Assembly: GCA_905220665.1 (NCBI GenBank) | Contig: CAJNAR010000125.1 | Span: 1 to 18,683, forward strand | Direction: 5' to 3' | From: Albugo candida | Lineage: Eukaryota; Oomycota; Peronosporomycetes; Albuginales; Albuginaceae | DNA length: 18,683 nt | In this document: in pieces, positions 1 to 8,213 of the stretch | How positions within the stretch are numbered: position 1 is the stretch's first letter | Layout of the letters: each line of letters starts with the position of its first letter | Position numbers and translations under genes: made by a program | The notes under the pieces: generated by a model | The model's database searches: none | What the model saw: only the letters and a program-made list of their open reading frames with translations | Told to the model about the DNA's origin: nothing

Positions 1-72
1 AAGACTGGTCAGGAGCACATTCATTCTTTTTGTGATAGTCTAAAATGTTTAATGCTTCAATATGCAGTATTG

Positions 73-387
73 TTATGTGGGAGAATCATGGTTCTGAACA
101 CAGCATGTCCTAACGTTTGATCGTAGACCACTCAACCATCCCAAGTTTGCAGTCATCGTGTTTTCCTTTTTCACTAGGGACCAGGAAACGTGAGTTTGAG
201 ATGTCATGTATTGACCCCAGCTAACCACTTGCATTAGAATATTTCCAAATTCTGCAATCTGTCTCAAGTTCTCTGAGAAAGCTTTCATAAACACGTCACT
301 TTTTGAAAAGAAATGTGTAACCATGTTCGCGTCTTTGTGACCTTGAAGATGCGCTGATCTGTTATGTGATCCCATGCATAGCTGCAA
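73..387 (-). pseudogene. 104-codon open minus-strand frame in unit 1
   Basis: It follows the unit 15 copy up to LVKKEN, then reads TMTANLGWLSGLRSNVR instead of HDDCKLGMVEW, because the pyrimidine tract is one T shorter here (gtgttttcc). An extra T in aacgtttgatcg restores the end to CCVQNHDSPT. It has a private Gly to Ser change (SKSD for SKGD). The paired indels are probably accidental. Confidence 0.25.
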
Positions 388-610
388 ATAAAATAGAACG
401 AGTCTGACCTTTTTCTAGATTTCGTATAGAGACTCAAACATCAGTCAAGCCAATGAACAATATAACTGCTCTACGCAAGTGTATCGTGCAAAGTAGTTTG
501 TTGCACTTGGCTACTTTGTTTTCCTTTGTTATCACATGTTAGGACATTAAGTCTCGAATATGCTGTTTCATTACCGTCCATATAGAAAACGACTGTTGGT
601 TTTTGTCAGG
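388..610 (+). other. Inter-module spacer, no gene seen (representative)
   Basis: Between the AATAAA and the next TATA box each unit has about 225 bp. This holds a T-rich tract, a CCAAT motif in one of two alleles, the nested inverted repeats and a gttatcacatgttagg stretch. The minus strand has a 36-codon frame here (471-581), but its ATG is lost in units 4, 7 and 8, so I do not call it a gene. The region is the natural place for upstream promoter elements. None matches a motif I can name with confidence. Confidence 0.6.
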
Positions 611-996
611 TATATAAAAGAGAAAGAGCGAAGTCGTAGCTCGCAAGACTGGTCAGGAGCACATTCATTCTTTGTGTGATAGTCTTAAATGTTTAATGCT
701 TCAATATGCAGTATTGTTATGTGGGAGAATCACGGTTCTGAACACAGCATGTCCTAACGTTGATCGTAGACCACTCAACCATCCCAAGTTTGCAGTCATC
801 GTGTTTTTCCTTTTTCACTAGGGACCATGAAACGTGAGTTTTGGGGTGTCATGTATTGACCCCAGCGAAACCACTTGCATAAGAACAATCTGAAATTCTG
901 CAATCTGTCTCAAGTTCTCTGAGAAGGCTTTCATAAACACGTCACCTTTCGAAAAGAAATGTGTAACCATGTTCGCGTCTTTGTGACCTTGGAGAT

Positions 997-1016
997 CCGA
1001 TAATCTATTCCACTCG
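997..1016 (+). repeat. Module-joining linker (representative of 13)
   Basis: The 20-bp segment beginning ccgataatctattcc joins consecutive modules and is absent from single-module units. It follows ccttggagat, whereas terminal modules read ccttgaagatgcgctgatctg. Thirteen copies exist: two in unit 2, four in unit 14 and one each in units 5, 11, 12, 16, 21, 22 and 24. On the minus strand its end (agattatcggatctcc) resembles the terminal-module edge (agatcagcgcatcttc), so it looks like a diverged form of the same edge. Confidence 0.85.
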
Positions 1017-1055
1017 ACCATCCCAAGTTTGCAGTCATCGTGTTTTCCTTTTTCA

Positions 1056-1445
1056 CTAGGGACCAGGAAACGTGAGTTTTGGGGTGTCATGTATTGACCC
1101 CAGCGAAACCACTTGCATAAGAACATTCTGAAATTCTGCAATCTGTCTCAAGTTCTCTGAGAAGGCTTTCATAAACACATCACCTTTCGGAAAGAAATGT
1201 GTAACCATGTTCGCGTCTTTGTGACCTTGGAGATCCGATAATCTATTCCACTCGACCATCCCAAGTTTGCAGTCATCGTGTTTTCCTTTTTCACTAGGGA
1301 CCAGGAAACGTGAGTTTTGGGGTGTCATGTATTGACCCAGCGAAACCACTTGCATAAGAACATTCTGAAATTCTGCAATCTGTCTCAAGTTCTCTGAGAA
1401 AGCTTTCATAAACACGTCACCTTTTGAAAAGAAATGTGTAACCAT
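1056..1445 (-). pseudogene. Longest open minus-strand frame (129 codons) across two modules
   Basis: The frame starts at an internal ATG (MVTHFFSKGDVF), reads VVSLGQYMTPQNS and LVPSEKGKHDDC, crosses a linker as NRLSD, repeats GHKDANMVTHFFPKGDVF, then shifts into GSIHDTPKLT and stops at PGP. The shift comes from the next module being 1 bp out of register. It illustrates how indels between modules destroy a longer reading frame. Confidence 0.25.
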
Positions 1446-1771
1446 GTTCGCGTCTTTGTGACCTTGAAGATGCGCTGATCTGTTATGTTATCCCATGCAT
1501 AGCTGCAAATAAAATAGAACGAGTCTGTCCTTTTTCTAGATTTCGTATAGAGACTCAAACATCAGTCAATCCAATTAACTATATAACTGCTCTACGCAAG
1601 TGTATTGTGCAAAGTAGTGTTGCACTGGCTACTTTGGCTACTTTGTTCTCCTTTGTTATCACATGTTAGGACATTAAGTCTCGAATATGCTGTTTCATTA
1701 CCGTCCATATAGAAAACGACTGTTGGTTTTTGTCAGGTATATAAAAGAGAAAGAGCGAAGTCGTAGCTCGC

Positions 1772-2494
1772 AAGACTGGTCAGGAGCACATTCATTCTTT
1801 GTGTGATAGTCTAAAATGTTTAATGCTTCAATATGCAGTATTGTTATGTGGGAGAATCATGGTTCTGAACACAGCATGTCCTAACGTTGATCGTAGACCA
1901 CTCAACCATCCCAAGTTTGCAGTCATCGTGTTTTTCCTTTTTCACTAGGGACCAGGAAACATGAGTTTTGGGGTGTCATGTATTGACCCCAGCGAAACCA
2001 CTTGCATAAGCAAATTCTGAAATTCTGCAATCTGTCTCAAGTTCTCTGAGAAGGCTTTCATAAACCCCAGCTAACCACTTGCATTAGAATATTTCCAAAT
2101 TCTGCAATCTGTCTCAAGTTCTCTGAGAAAGCTTCCATAAACACGTCACCTTTCGAAAAGAAATGTGTAACCATGTTCGCGTCTTTGTGACCTTTAAGAT
2201 GCGCTGATCTGTTATGTGATCCCATGCATAGCTGCAAATAAAATAGAACGAGTCTGACCTTTTTCTAGATTTCGTATAGAGACTCAAACATCAGTCAATC
2301 CAATGAACAATATAACTGCTCTACGCAAGTGTATTGTGCAAAGTAGTTTGTTGCACTTGGCTACTTTGTTTTCCTTTGTTATCACATGTTAGGACATTAA
2401 GTCTTGAATATGATGTTTCATTACCGTCCATATAGAAAACGACTGTTGGTTTTTGTCAGGTATATAAAAGAGAAAGAGCGAAGTCGTAGCTCGC
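1772..2494 (+). repeat. Array unit 3 (one module plus 77-bp internal duplication)
   Basis: This 723-bp unit is basic length plus 77 bp. The extra sequence is a partial duplication inside the module. The donor-like GTGAGT is changed to ATGAGT. The spacer is a hybrid of the two alleles (aatccaatgaacaa). Confidence 0.95.
1987..2141 (+). repeat. Partial direct duplication inside the unit 3 module
   Basis: Two imperfect copies (1987-2064 and 2065-2141) run from ccccag to cataaa. The first copy has the gcgaaacc/aagcaaattctg variants, the second gctaacc/gaatatttcc. The two halves thus come from different module classes, which suggests misaligned exchange rather than simple slippage. Confidence 0.9.
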
Positions 2495-2538
2495 AAGACT
2501 GGTCAGGAGCACATTCATTCTTTTTGTGATAGTCTAAA

Positions 2539-2607
2539 ATGTTTAATGCTTCAATATGCAGTATTGTTATGTGGGAGAATCATGGTTCTGAACACAGCAT
2601 GTCCTAA
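2539..2607 (+). CDS. 22-codon small ORF behind the TATA box (representative, doubtful)
   Basis: The first ATG downstream of each TATA box, 44 bp after the unit landmark, opens a 22-codon frame (MFNASICSIV..., ending ...EHSMS) closed by TAA. The start context tctaaaATGt has A at -3, good for an animal or insect start. I saw the frame intact in every unit; the first copy is at 45-113. Variation among copies includes silent (CAT/CAC His) and changing differences (Ala to Gly at about 4800, Glu to Lys in units 18 and 20, Val to Phe in units 15 and 24). The copies are too young for conservation to prove selection. It may be a peptide, a leader ORF in a non-coding RNA, or chance. Confidence 0.2.
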   Translation: MFNASICSIVMWENHGSEHSMS

Positions 2608-2882
2608 CGTTGATCGTAGACCACTCAACCATCCCAAGTTTGCAGTCATCGTGTTTTTCCTTTTTCACTAGGGACCAGGAAACGTGAGTTTTGGGGTGTC
2701 ATGTATTGACCCCTGCGAAACCACTTGCATAAGAACATTCTGAAATTCTGCAATCTGTCTCAAGTTCTCTGAGAAAGCTTTCATAAACACGTCACCTTTT
2801 GAAAAGAAATGTGTAACCATGTTCGCGTCTTTGTGACCTTGAAGATGCGCTGATCTGTTATGTGATCCCATGCATAGCTGCA

Positions 2883-2888
2883 AATAAA
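2883..2888 (+). terminator. AATAAA polyadenylation-signal motif (representative of 24)
   Basis: One AATAAA follows the last module of every unit, at 387, 1508, 2237, 2883, 3768, 4490, 5136, 5782, 6428, 7074, 7968, 8839, 9485, 11081, 11725, 12608, 13254, 13899, 14545, 15191, 16073, 16956, 17602 and 18478. It is followed within 30 bp by the T-rich stretch cctttttctagatttcg, as expected of a cleavage region. With the TATA box it would define a + strand transcript of about 0.4 kb, or longer in multi-module units. On the minus strand the same bases read tattttatttgcag, a good 3' splice site, so the motif is ambiguous. Confidence 0.4.
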
Positions 2889-2971
2889 ATAGAACGAGTC
2901 TGACCTTTTTCTAGATTTCGTATAGAGACTCAAACATCAGTCAATCCAATTAACTATATAACTGCTCTACG

Positions 2972-3014
2972 CAAGTGTATCGTGCAAAGTAGTTTGTTGC
3001 ACTTGGCTACTTTG
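2972..3014 (+). repeat. Nested inverted repeats in the spacer (representative)
   Basis: Three overlapping inverted repeats sit in 43 bp: CAAGTG (2972) with CACTTG (3000), GTGCAA (2982) with TTGCAC (2997), and CAAAGTAG (2985) with CTACTTTG (3007). They cannot all pair at once. The same block recurs in each spacer, slightly damaged in unit 2. It lies about 95 bp before the TATA box. It could be a transcription factor site, an RNA hairpin or chance; the sequence does not decide. Confidence 0.6.
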
Positions 3015-3106
3015 TTTTCCTTTGTTATCACATGTTAGGACATTAAGTCTCGAATATGCTGTTTCATTACCGTCCACATAGAAAACGACGGTTGGTTTTT
3101 GTCAGG

Positions 3107-3116
3107 TATATAAAAG
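3107..3116 (+). promoter_or_regulatory. TATA box TATATAAAAG (representative of 23)
   Basis: A canonical RNA polymerase II TATA element sits near each unit junction, 34 bp before the aagactgg landmark and 78 bp before the first ATG. Copies start at 611, 1738, 2461, 3107, 3991, 4714, 5360, 6006, 6652, 7298, 8182, 9063, 9709, 11305, 11949, 12832, 13478, 14123, 14769, 15415, 16297, 17180 and 17825. TATATAA is kept in all 23 and the full ten bases in 20. A start site about 30 bp downstream would fall near gctcgcaag. A clear initiator is not evident there. A tcagg motif lies slightly further down. TATATA is palindromic, so minus-strand use cannot be excluded. Function is inferred. Confidence 0.55.
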
Positions 3117-3140
3117 AGAAAGAGCGAAGTCGTAGCTCGC

Positions 3141-4024
3141 AAGACTGGTCAGGAGCACATTCATTCTTTTTGTGATAGTCTAAAATGTTTAATGCTTCAA
3201 TATGCAGTATTGTTATGTGGGAGAATCATGGTTCTGAACACAGCATGTCCTAACGTTGATCGTAGACCACTCAACCATCCCAAGTTTGCAGTCATCGTGT
3301 TTTTCCTTTTTCACTAGGGACCAGGAAACGTGAGTTTTGGGGTGTCATGTATTGACCCCTGCGAAACCACTTGCATAAGAACATTCTGAAATTCTGCAAT
3401 CTGTCTCAAGTTCTCTGAGAAGGCTTTCATAAACACATCACCTTTCGGAAAGAAATGTGTAACCATGTTCGCGTCTTTGTGACCTTGGAGATCCGATAAT
3501 CTATTCCACTCGACCATCCCAAGTTTGCAGTCATCGTGTTTTTCCTTTTTCACTAGGGACCAGGAAACATGAGTTTTGGGGTGTCATGTATTGACCCCAG
3601 CGAAACCACTTGCATTAGAATATTTCCAAATTCTGCAATCTGTCTCAAGTTCTCTGAGAAAGCTTCCATAAACACGTCACCTTTCGGAAAGAAATGTGTA
3701 ACCATGTTCGCGTCTTTGTGCCCTTGAAGATGCGCTGATCTGTTATGTGATCCCATGCATAGCTGCAAATAAAATAGAACGAGTCTGACCTTTTTCTAGA
3801 TTTCGTATAGAGACTCAAACATCAGTCAATCCAATTAACATATAACTGCTCTACGCAAGTGTATTGTGCAAAGTAGTTTGTTGCACTTGGCTACTTTGTT
3901 TTCCTTTGTTATCACATGTTAGGACATTAAGTCTCGAATATGCTGTTTCATTACCGTCCATATAGAAAACGACTGTTGGTTTTTGTCAGGTATATAAAAG
4001 AGAAAGAGCGAAGTCGTAGCTTGC
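3141..4024 (+). repeat. Array unit 5 (two modules)
   Basis: The unit is 884 bp with one linker. The second module carries the rare gtgcccttgaag variant at about 3719, also seen in units 18 and 22. The spacer allele B copy is shortened (aattaacatataac). Confidence 0.95.
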
Positions 4025-4747
4025 AAGACTGGTCAGGAGCACATTCGTTCTTTGTGTGATAGTCTAAAATGTTTAATGCTTCAATATGCAGTATTGTTAT
4101 GTGGGAGAATCATGGTTCTGAACACAGCATGTCCTAACGTTGATCGTAGACCACTCAACCATCCCAAGTTTGCAGTCATCGTGTTTTTCCTTTTTCACTA
4201 GGGACCAGGAAACATGAGTTTTGGGGTGTCATGTATTGACCCCAGCGAAACCACTTGCATAAGCAAATTCTGAAATTCTGCAATCTGTCTCAAGTTCTCT
4301 GAGAAGGCTTTCATAAACCCCAGCTAACCACTTGCATTAGAATATTTCCAAATTCTGCAATCTGTCTCAAGTTCTCTGAGAAAGCTTCCATAAACACGTC
4401 ACCTTTCGGAAAGAAATGTGTAACCATGTTCGCGTCTTTGTGACCTTTAAGATGCGCTGATCTGTTATGTGATCCCATGCATAGCTGCAAATAAAATAGA
4501 ACGAGTCTGACCTTTTTCTAGATTTCGTATAGAGACTCAAACATCAGTCAATCCAATTAACTATATAACTGCTCTACGCAAGTGTATTGTGCAAAGTAGT
4601 TTGTTGCACTTGGCTACTTTGTTTTCCTTTGTTATCACATGTTAGGACATTAAGTCTTGAATATGATGTTTCATTACCGTCCATATAGAAAACGACTGTT
4701 GGTTTTTGTCAGGTATATAAAAGAGAAAGAGCGAAGTCGTAGCTCGC
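4025..4747 (+). repeat. Array unit 6 (one module plus 77-bp internal duplication)
   Basis: The unit is 723 bp, with the same 77-bp partial duplication as unit 3, 2253 bp away. It also shares the aagcaaattctg and cctttaagatg variants with that unit. The junction before it reads agcttgcaag instead of agctcgcaag. Confidence 0.95.
4240..4394 (+). repeat. Partial direct duplication inside the unit 6 module
   Basis: This has the same structure and breakpoints as the duplication in unit 3 (copies 4240-4317 and 4318-4394). It most likely descends from the same event through block duplication. Confidence 0.9.
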
Positions 4748-5393
4748 AAGACTGGTCAGGAGCACATTCATTCTTTTTGTGATAGTCTAAAATGTTTAAT
4801 GGTTCAATATGCAGTATTGTTATGTGGGAGAATCATGGTTCTGAACACAGCATGTCCTAACGTTGATCGTAGACCACTCAACCATCCCAAGTTTGCAGTC
4901 ATCGTGTTTTTCCTTTTTCAGTAGGGACCAGGAAACGTGAGTTTTGGGGTGTCATGTATTGACCCCTGCGAAACCACTTGCATAAGAACATTCTGAAATT
5001 CTGCAATCTGTCTCAAGTTCTCTGAGAAAGCTTTCATAAACACGTCACCTTTTGAAAAGAAATGTGTAACCATGTTCGCGTCTTTGTGACCTTGAAGATG
5101 CGCTGATCTGTTATGTGATCCCATGCATAGCTGCAAATAAAATAGAACGAGTCTGACCTTTTTCTAGATTTCGTATAGAGACTCAAACATCAGTCAATCC
5201 AATTAACTATATAACTGCTCTACGCAAGTGTATCGTGCAAAGTAGTTTGTTGCACTTGGCTACTTTGTTTTCCTTTGTTATCACATGTTAGGACATTAAG
5301 TCTCGAATATGCTGTTTCATTACCGTCCACATAGAAAACGACGGTTGGTTTTTGTCAGGTATATAAAAGAGAAAGAGCGAAGTCGTAGCTCGC
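4748..5393 (+). repeat. Array unit 7 (one module)
   Basis: The unit is 646 bp and close to unit 4, including the ccacatag and acgacgg spacer markers. Private changes are aatggttcaat in the small ORF and cagtaggg in place of cactaggg at 4919-4926. Confidence 0.95.
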
Positions 5394-6039
5394 AAGACTG
5401 GTCAGGAGCACATTCATTCTTTGTGTGATAGTCTAAAATGTTTAATGCTTCAATATGCAGTATTGTTATGTGGGAGAATCATGGTTCTGAACACAGCATG
5501 TCCTAACGTTGATCGTAGACCACTCAACCATCCCAAGTTTGCAGTCATCGTGTTTTTCCTTTTTCACTAGGGACCAGGAAACGTGAGTTTTGGGGTGTCA
5601 TGTATTGACCCCTGCGAAACCACTTGCATAAGAACATTCTGAAATTCTGCAATCTGTCTCAAGTTCTCTGAGAAAGCTTTCATAAACACGTCACCTTTTG
5701 AAAAGAAATGTGTAACCATGTTCGCGTCTTTGTGACCTTGAAGATGCGCTGATCTGTTATGTGATCCCATGCATAGCTGCAAATAAAATAGAACGAGTCT
5801 GACCTTTTTCTAGATTTCGTATAGAGACTCAAACATCAGTCAATCCAATTAACTATATAACTGCTCTACGCAAGTGTATCGTGCAAAGTAGTTTGTTGCA
5901 CTTGGCTACTTTGTTTTCCTTTGTTATCACATGTTAGGACATTAAGTCTCGAATATGCTGTTTCATTACCGTCCACATAGAAAACGACGGTTGGTTTTTG
6001 TCAGGTATATAAAAGAGAAAGAGCGAAGTCGTAGCTCGC
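5394..6039 (+). repeat. Array unit 8 (one module)
   Basis: The unit is 646 bp and nearly identical to unit 4. It has the same spacer allele B and ccacatag/acgacgg markers, so it probably arose by recent whole-unit duplication. Confidence 0.95.
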
Positions 6040-6685
6040 AAGACTGGTCAGGAGCACATTCATTCTTTGTGTGATAGTCTAAAATGTTTAATGCTTCAAT
6101 ATGCAGTATTGTTATGTGGGAGAATCATGGTTCTGAACACAGCATGTCCTAACGTTGATCGTAGACCACTCAACCATCCCAAGTTTGCAGTCATCGTGTT
6201 TTTCCTTTTTCACTAGGGACCAGGAAACGTGAGTTTTGGGGTGTCATGTATTGACCCCTGCGAAACCACTTGCATAAGAACATTCTGAAATTCTGCAATC
6301 TGTCTCAAGTTCTCTGAGAAAGCTTTCATAAACACGTCACCTTTTGAAAAGAAATGTGTAACCATGTTCGCGTCTTTGTGACCTTGAAGATGCGCTGATC
6401 TGTTATGTGATCCCATGCATAGCTGCAAATAAAATAGAACGAGTCTGACCTTTTTCTAGATTTCGTATAGAGACTCAAACATCAGTCAAGCCAATGAACA
6501 ATATAACTGCTCTACGCAAGTGTATCGTGCAAAGTAGTTTATTGCACTTGGCTACTTTGTTTTCCTTTGTTATCACATGTTAGGACATTAAGTCTCGAAT
6601 ATGCTGTTTCATTACCGTCCATATAGAAAACGACGGTTGGTTTTTGTCAGGTATATAAAAGAGAAAGAGCGAAGTCGTAGCTTGC
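6040..6685 (+). repeat. Array unit 9 (one module)
   Basis: The unit is 646 bp. The module is of the unit-4 type but the spacer is allele A (aagccaatgaacaa), with acgacgg retained and ccatatag restored. It is therefore a mosaic of neighbouring unit types. Confidence 0.95.
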
Positions 6686-7331
6686 AAGACTGGTCAGGAG
6701 CACATTCGTTCTGTGTGTGATAGTCTAAAATGTTTAATGCTTCAATATGCAGTATTGTTATGTGGGAGAATCATGGTTCTGAACACAGCATGTCCTAACG
6801 TTGATCGTAGACCACTCAACCATCCCAAGTTTGCAGTCATCGTGTTTTTCCTTTTTCACTAGGGACCAGGAAACGTGAGTTTTGGGGTGTCATGTATTGA
6901 CCCCTGCGAAACCACTTGCATAAGAACATTCTGAAATTCTGCAATCTGTCTCAAGTTCTCTGAGAAAGCTTTCATAAACACGTCACCTTTTGAAAAGAAA
7001 TGTGTAACCATGTTCGCGTCTTTGTGACCTTGAAGATGCGCTGATCTGTTATGTGATCCCATGCATAGCTGCAAATAAAATAGAACGAGTCTGACCTTTT
7101 TCTAGATTTCGTATAGAGACTCAAACATCAGTCAAGCCAATGAACAATATAACTGCTCTACGCAAGTGTATCGTGCAAAGTAGTTTGTTGCACTTGGCTA
7201 CTTTGTTTTCCTTTGTTATCACATGTTAGGACATTAAGTCTTGAATATGCTGTTTCATTACCGTCCATATAGAAAACGACTGTTGGTTTTTGTCAGGTAT
7301 ATAAAAGAGAAAGAGCGAAGTCGTAGCTCGC
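6686..7331 (+). repeat. Array unit 10 (one module)
   Basis: The unit is 646 bp with a unit-4 type module and allele A spacer. The leader variant ttcgttctgtgtgtg is shared with unit 11. Confidence 0.95.
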
Positions 7332-8213
7332 AAGACTGGTCAGGAGCACATTCGTTCTGTGTGTGATAGTCTAAAATGTTTAATGCTTCAATATGCAGTA
7401 TTGTTATGTGGGAGAATCATGGTTCTGAACACAGCATGTCCTAACGTTGATCGTAGACCACTCAACCATCCCAAGTTTGCACTCATCTTTTTTTTCTTTT
7501 TTCACTAGGGACCAGGAAACGTGAGTTTTGGGGTGTCATGTATTGACCCCAGCGAAACCACTTGCATAAGAACATTCTGAAATTCTGCAATCTGTCTCAA
7601 GTTCTCTGAGAAGGCTTTCATAAACACATCACCTTTCGGAAAGAAATGTGTAACCATGTTCGCGTCTTTGTGACCTTGGAGATCCGATAATCTATTCCAC
7701 TCGACCATCCCAAGTTTGCAGTCATCGTGTTTTCCTTTTTCACTAGGGACCAGGAAACGTGAGTTTTGGGGTGTCATGTATTGACCCCAGCGAAACCACT
7801 TGCATAAGAACATTCTGAAATTCTGCAATCTGTCTCAAGTTCTCCGAGAAAGCTTTCATAAACACGCCACCTTTTGAAAAGAAATGTGTAACCATGTTCG
7901 CGTCTTTGTGACCTTGAAGATGCGCTGATCTGTTATGTGATCCCATGCATAGCTGCAAATAAAATAGAACGAGTCTGACCTTTTTCTAGATTTCGTATAG
8001 AGACTCAAACATCAGTCAAGCCAATGAACAATATAACTGCTCTACGCAAGTGTATTGTGCAAAGTAGTTTGTTGCACTTGGCTACTTTGTTTTCCTTTGT
8101 TATCACATGTTAGGACATTAAGTCTTGAATATGATGTTTCATTACCGTCCATATAGAAAACGACTGTTGGTTTTTGTCAGGTATATAAAAGAAAGAGCGA
8201 AGTCGTAGCTCGC
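7332..8213 (+). repeat. Array unit 11 (two modules)
   Basis: The unit is 882 bp with one linker. The pyrimidine tract of module 1 is altered (actcatcttttttttc, about 7480-7500). Module 2 has ctccgag and gccacc changes. The TATA box ending the unit is followed by a 2-bp deletion. Confidence 0.95.
8182..8197 (+). promoter_or_regulatory. TATA box with 2-bp downstream deletion
   Basis: The core tatataaaag is intact, but gagaaagagcg is shortened to gaaagagcg. This makes it the only junction with 32 instead of 34 bp between the TATA box and the unit landmark. Confidence 0.45.

Larger units (their letters stand above)
1..644 (+). repeat. Array unit 1 (one module)
   Basis: The unit is 644 bp with a single module carrying the gtttgagatg and gctaacc variants and the FGNI class on the minus strand. 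It has a one-base insertion after the small ORF (aacgtttgatcg instead of aacgttgatcg). The spacer is allele A (aagccaatgaacaa). The upstream TATA box of this unit lies outside the window. Confidence 0.95.
779..1471 (+). repeat. Sub-array of three 238-bp modules in unit 2
   Basis: Three consecutive copies start at the ccatcccaag motif. The cat of gtcatcgtg lies at 797, 1036 and 1274, giving periods of 239 and 238 bp. The copies belong to closely related classes but differ at the clusters gaacaatctg/gaacattctg, cacgtcacc/cacatcacc and tcgaaaag/cggaaag/ttgaaaag. Confidence 0.93.
645..1771 (+). repeat. Array unit 2 (three modules)
   Basis: At 1127 bp this unit holds three modules joined by two linkers. 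The third module has lost one C (gacccagcg). The spacer carries a 9-bp direct duplication ggctacttt at 1627-1644 next to small deletions (agtgttgcactgg). The start context of the small ORF is altered to tcttaaatg. Confidence 0.95.
2495..3140 (+). repeat. Array unit 4 (one module; reference 646-bp unit)
   Basis: I use this as the reference unit. It has one module with the cctgcgaaacc variant, spacer allele B (aatccaattaacta) and an intact TATATAAAAG box at its end. The spacer end carries ccgtccacatag and acgacggttgg, a marker pair shared with units 7 and 8 only. Confidence 0.95.

Noticed and set aside
471..581. 36-codon minus-strand frame in the spacer (MDGNETAYSRLNVL...)
   Set aside because: It is short, has a weak start context, and its ATG is lost in units 4, 7 and 8 (ccacatag). 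A chance frame is the simplest reading.
1627..1644. 9-bp direct repeat ggctacttt as a regulatory element
   Set aside because: It occurs only in unit 2 next to small deletions, so it is a local slippage product.
2485..2600. tRNA-like internal promoter (tagctcgcaagactgg as A box, ggttctgaaca as B box)
   Set aside because: The D-arm resemblance is partial, the boxes are about 96 bp apart, the B box lacks the expected end, and no cloverleaf can be drawn. The TATA box plus AATAAA argue for polymerase II.
5567..7074. Series of identical 71-codon minus-strand frames (5567-5782, 6213-6428, 6859-7074 and others) as separate genes
   Set aside because: They begin at TTG, end by frameshift in GSIHDTPKLTFPGP, and are the same repeated sequence. 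Their repetition gives no independent evidence of coding.
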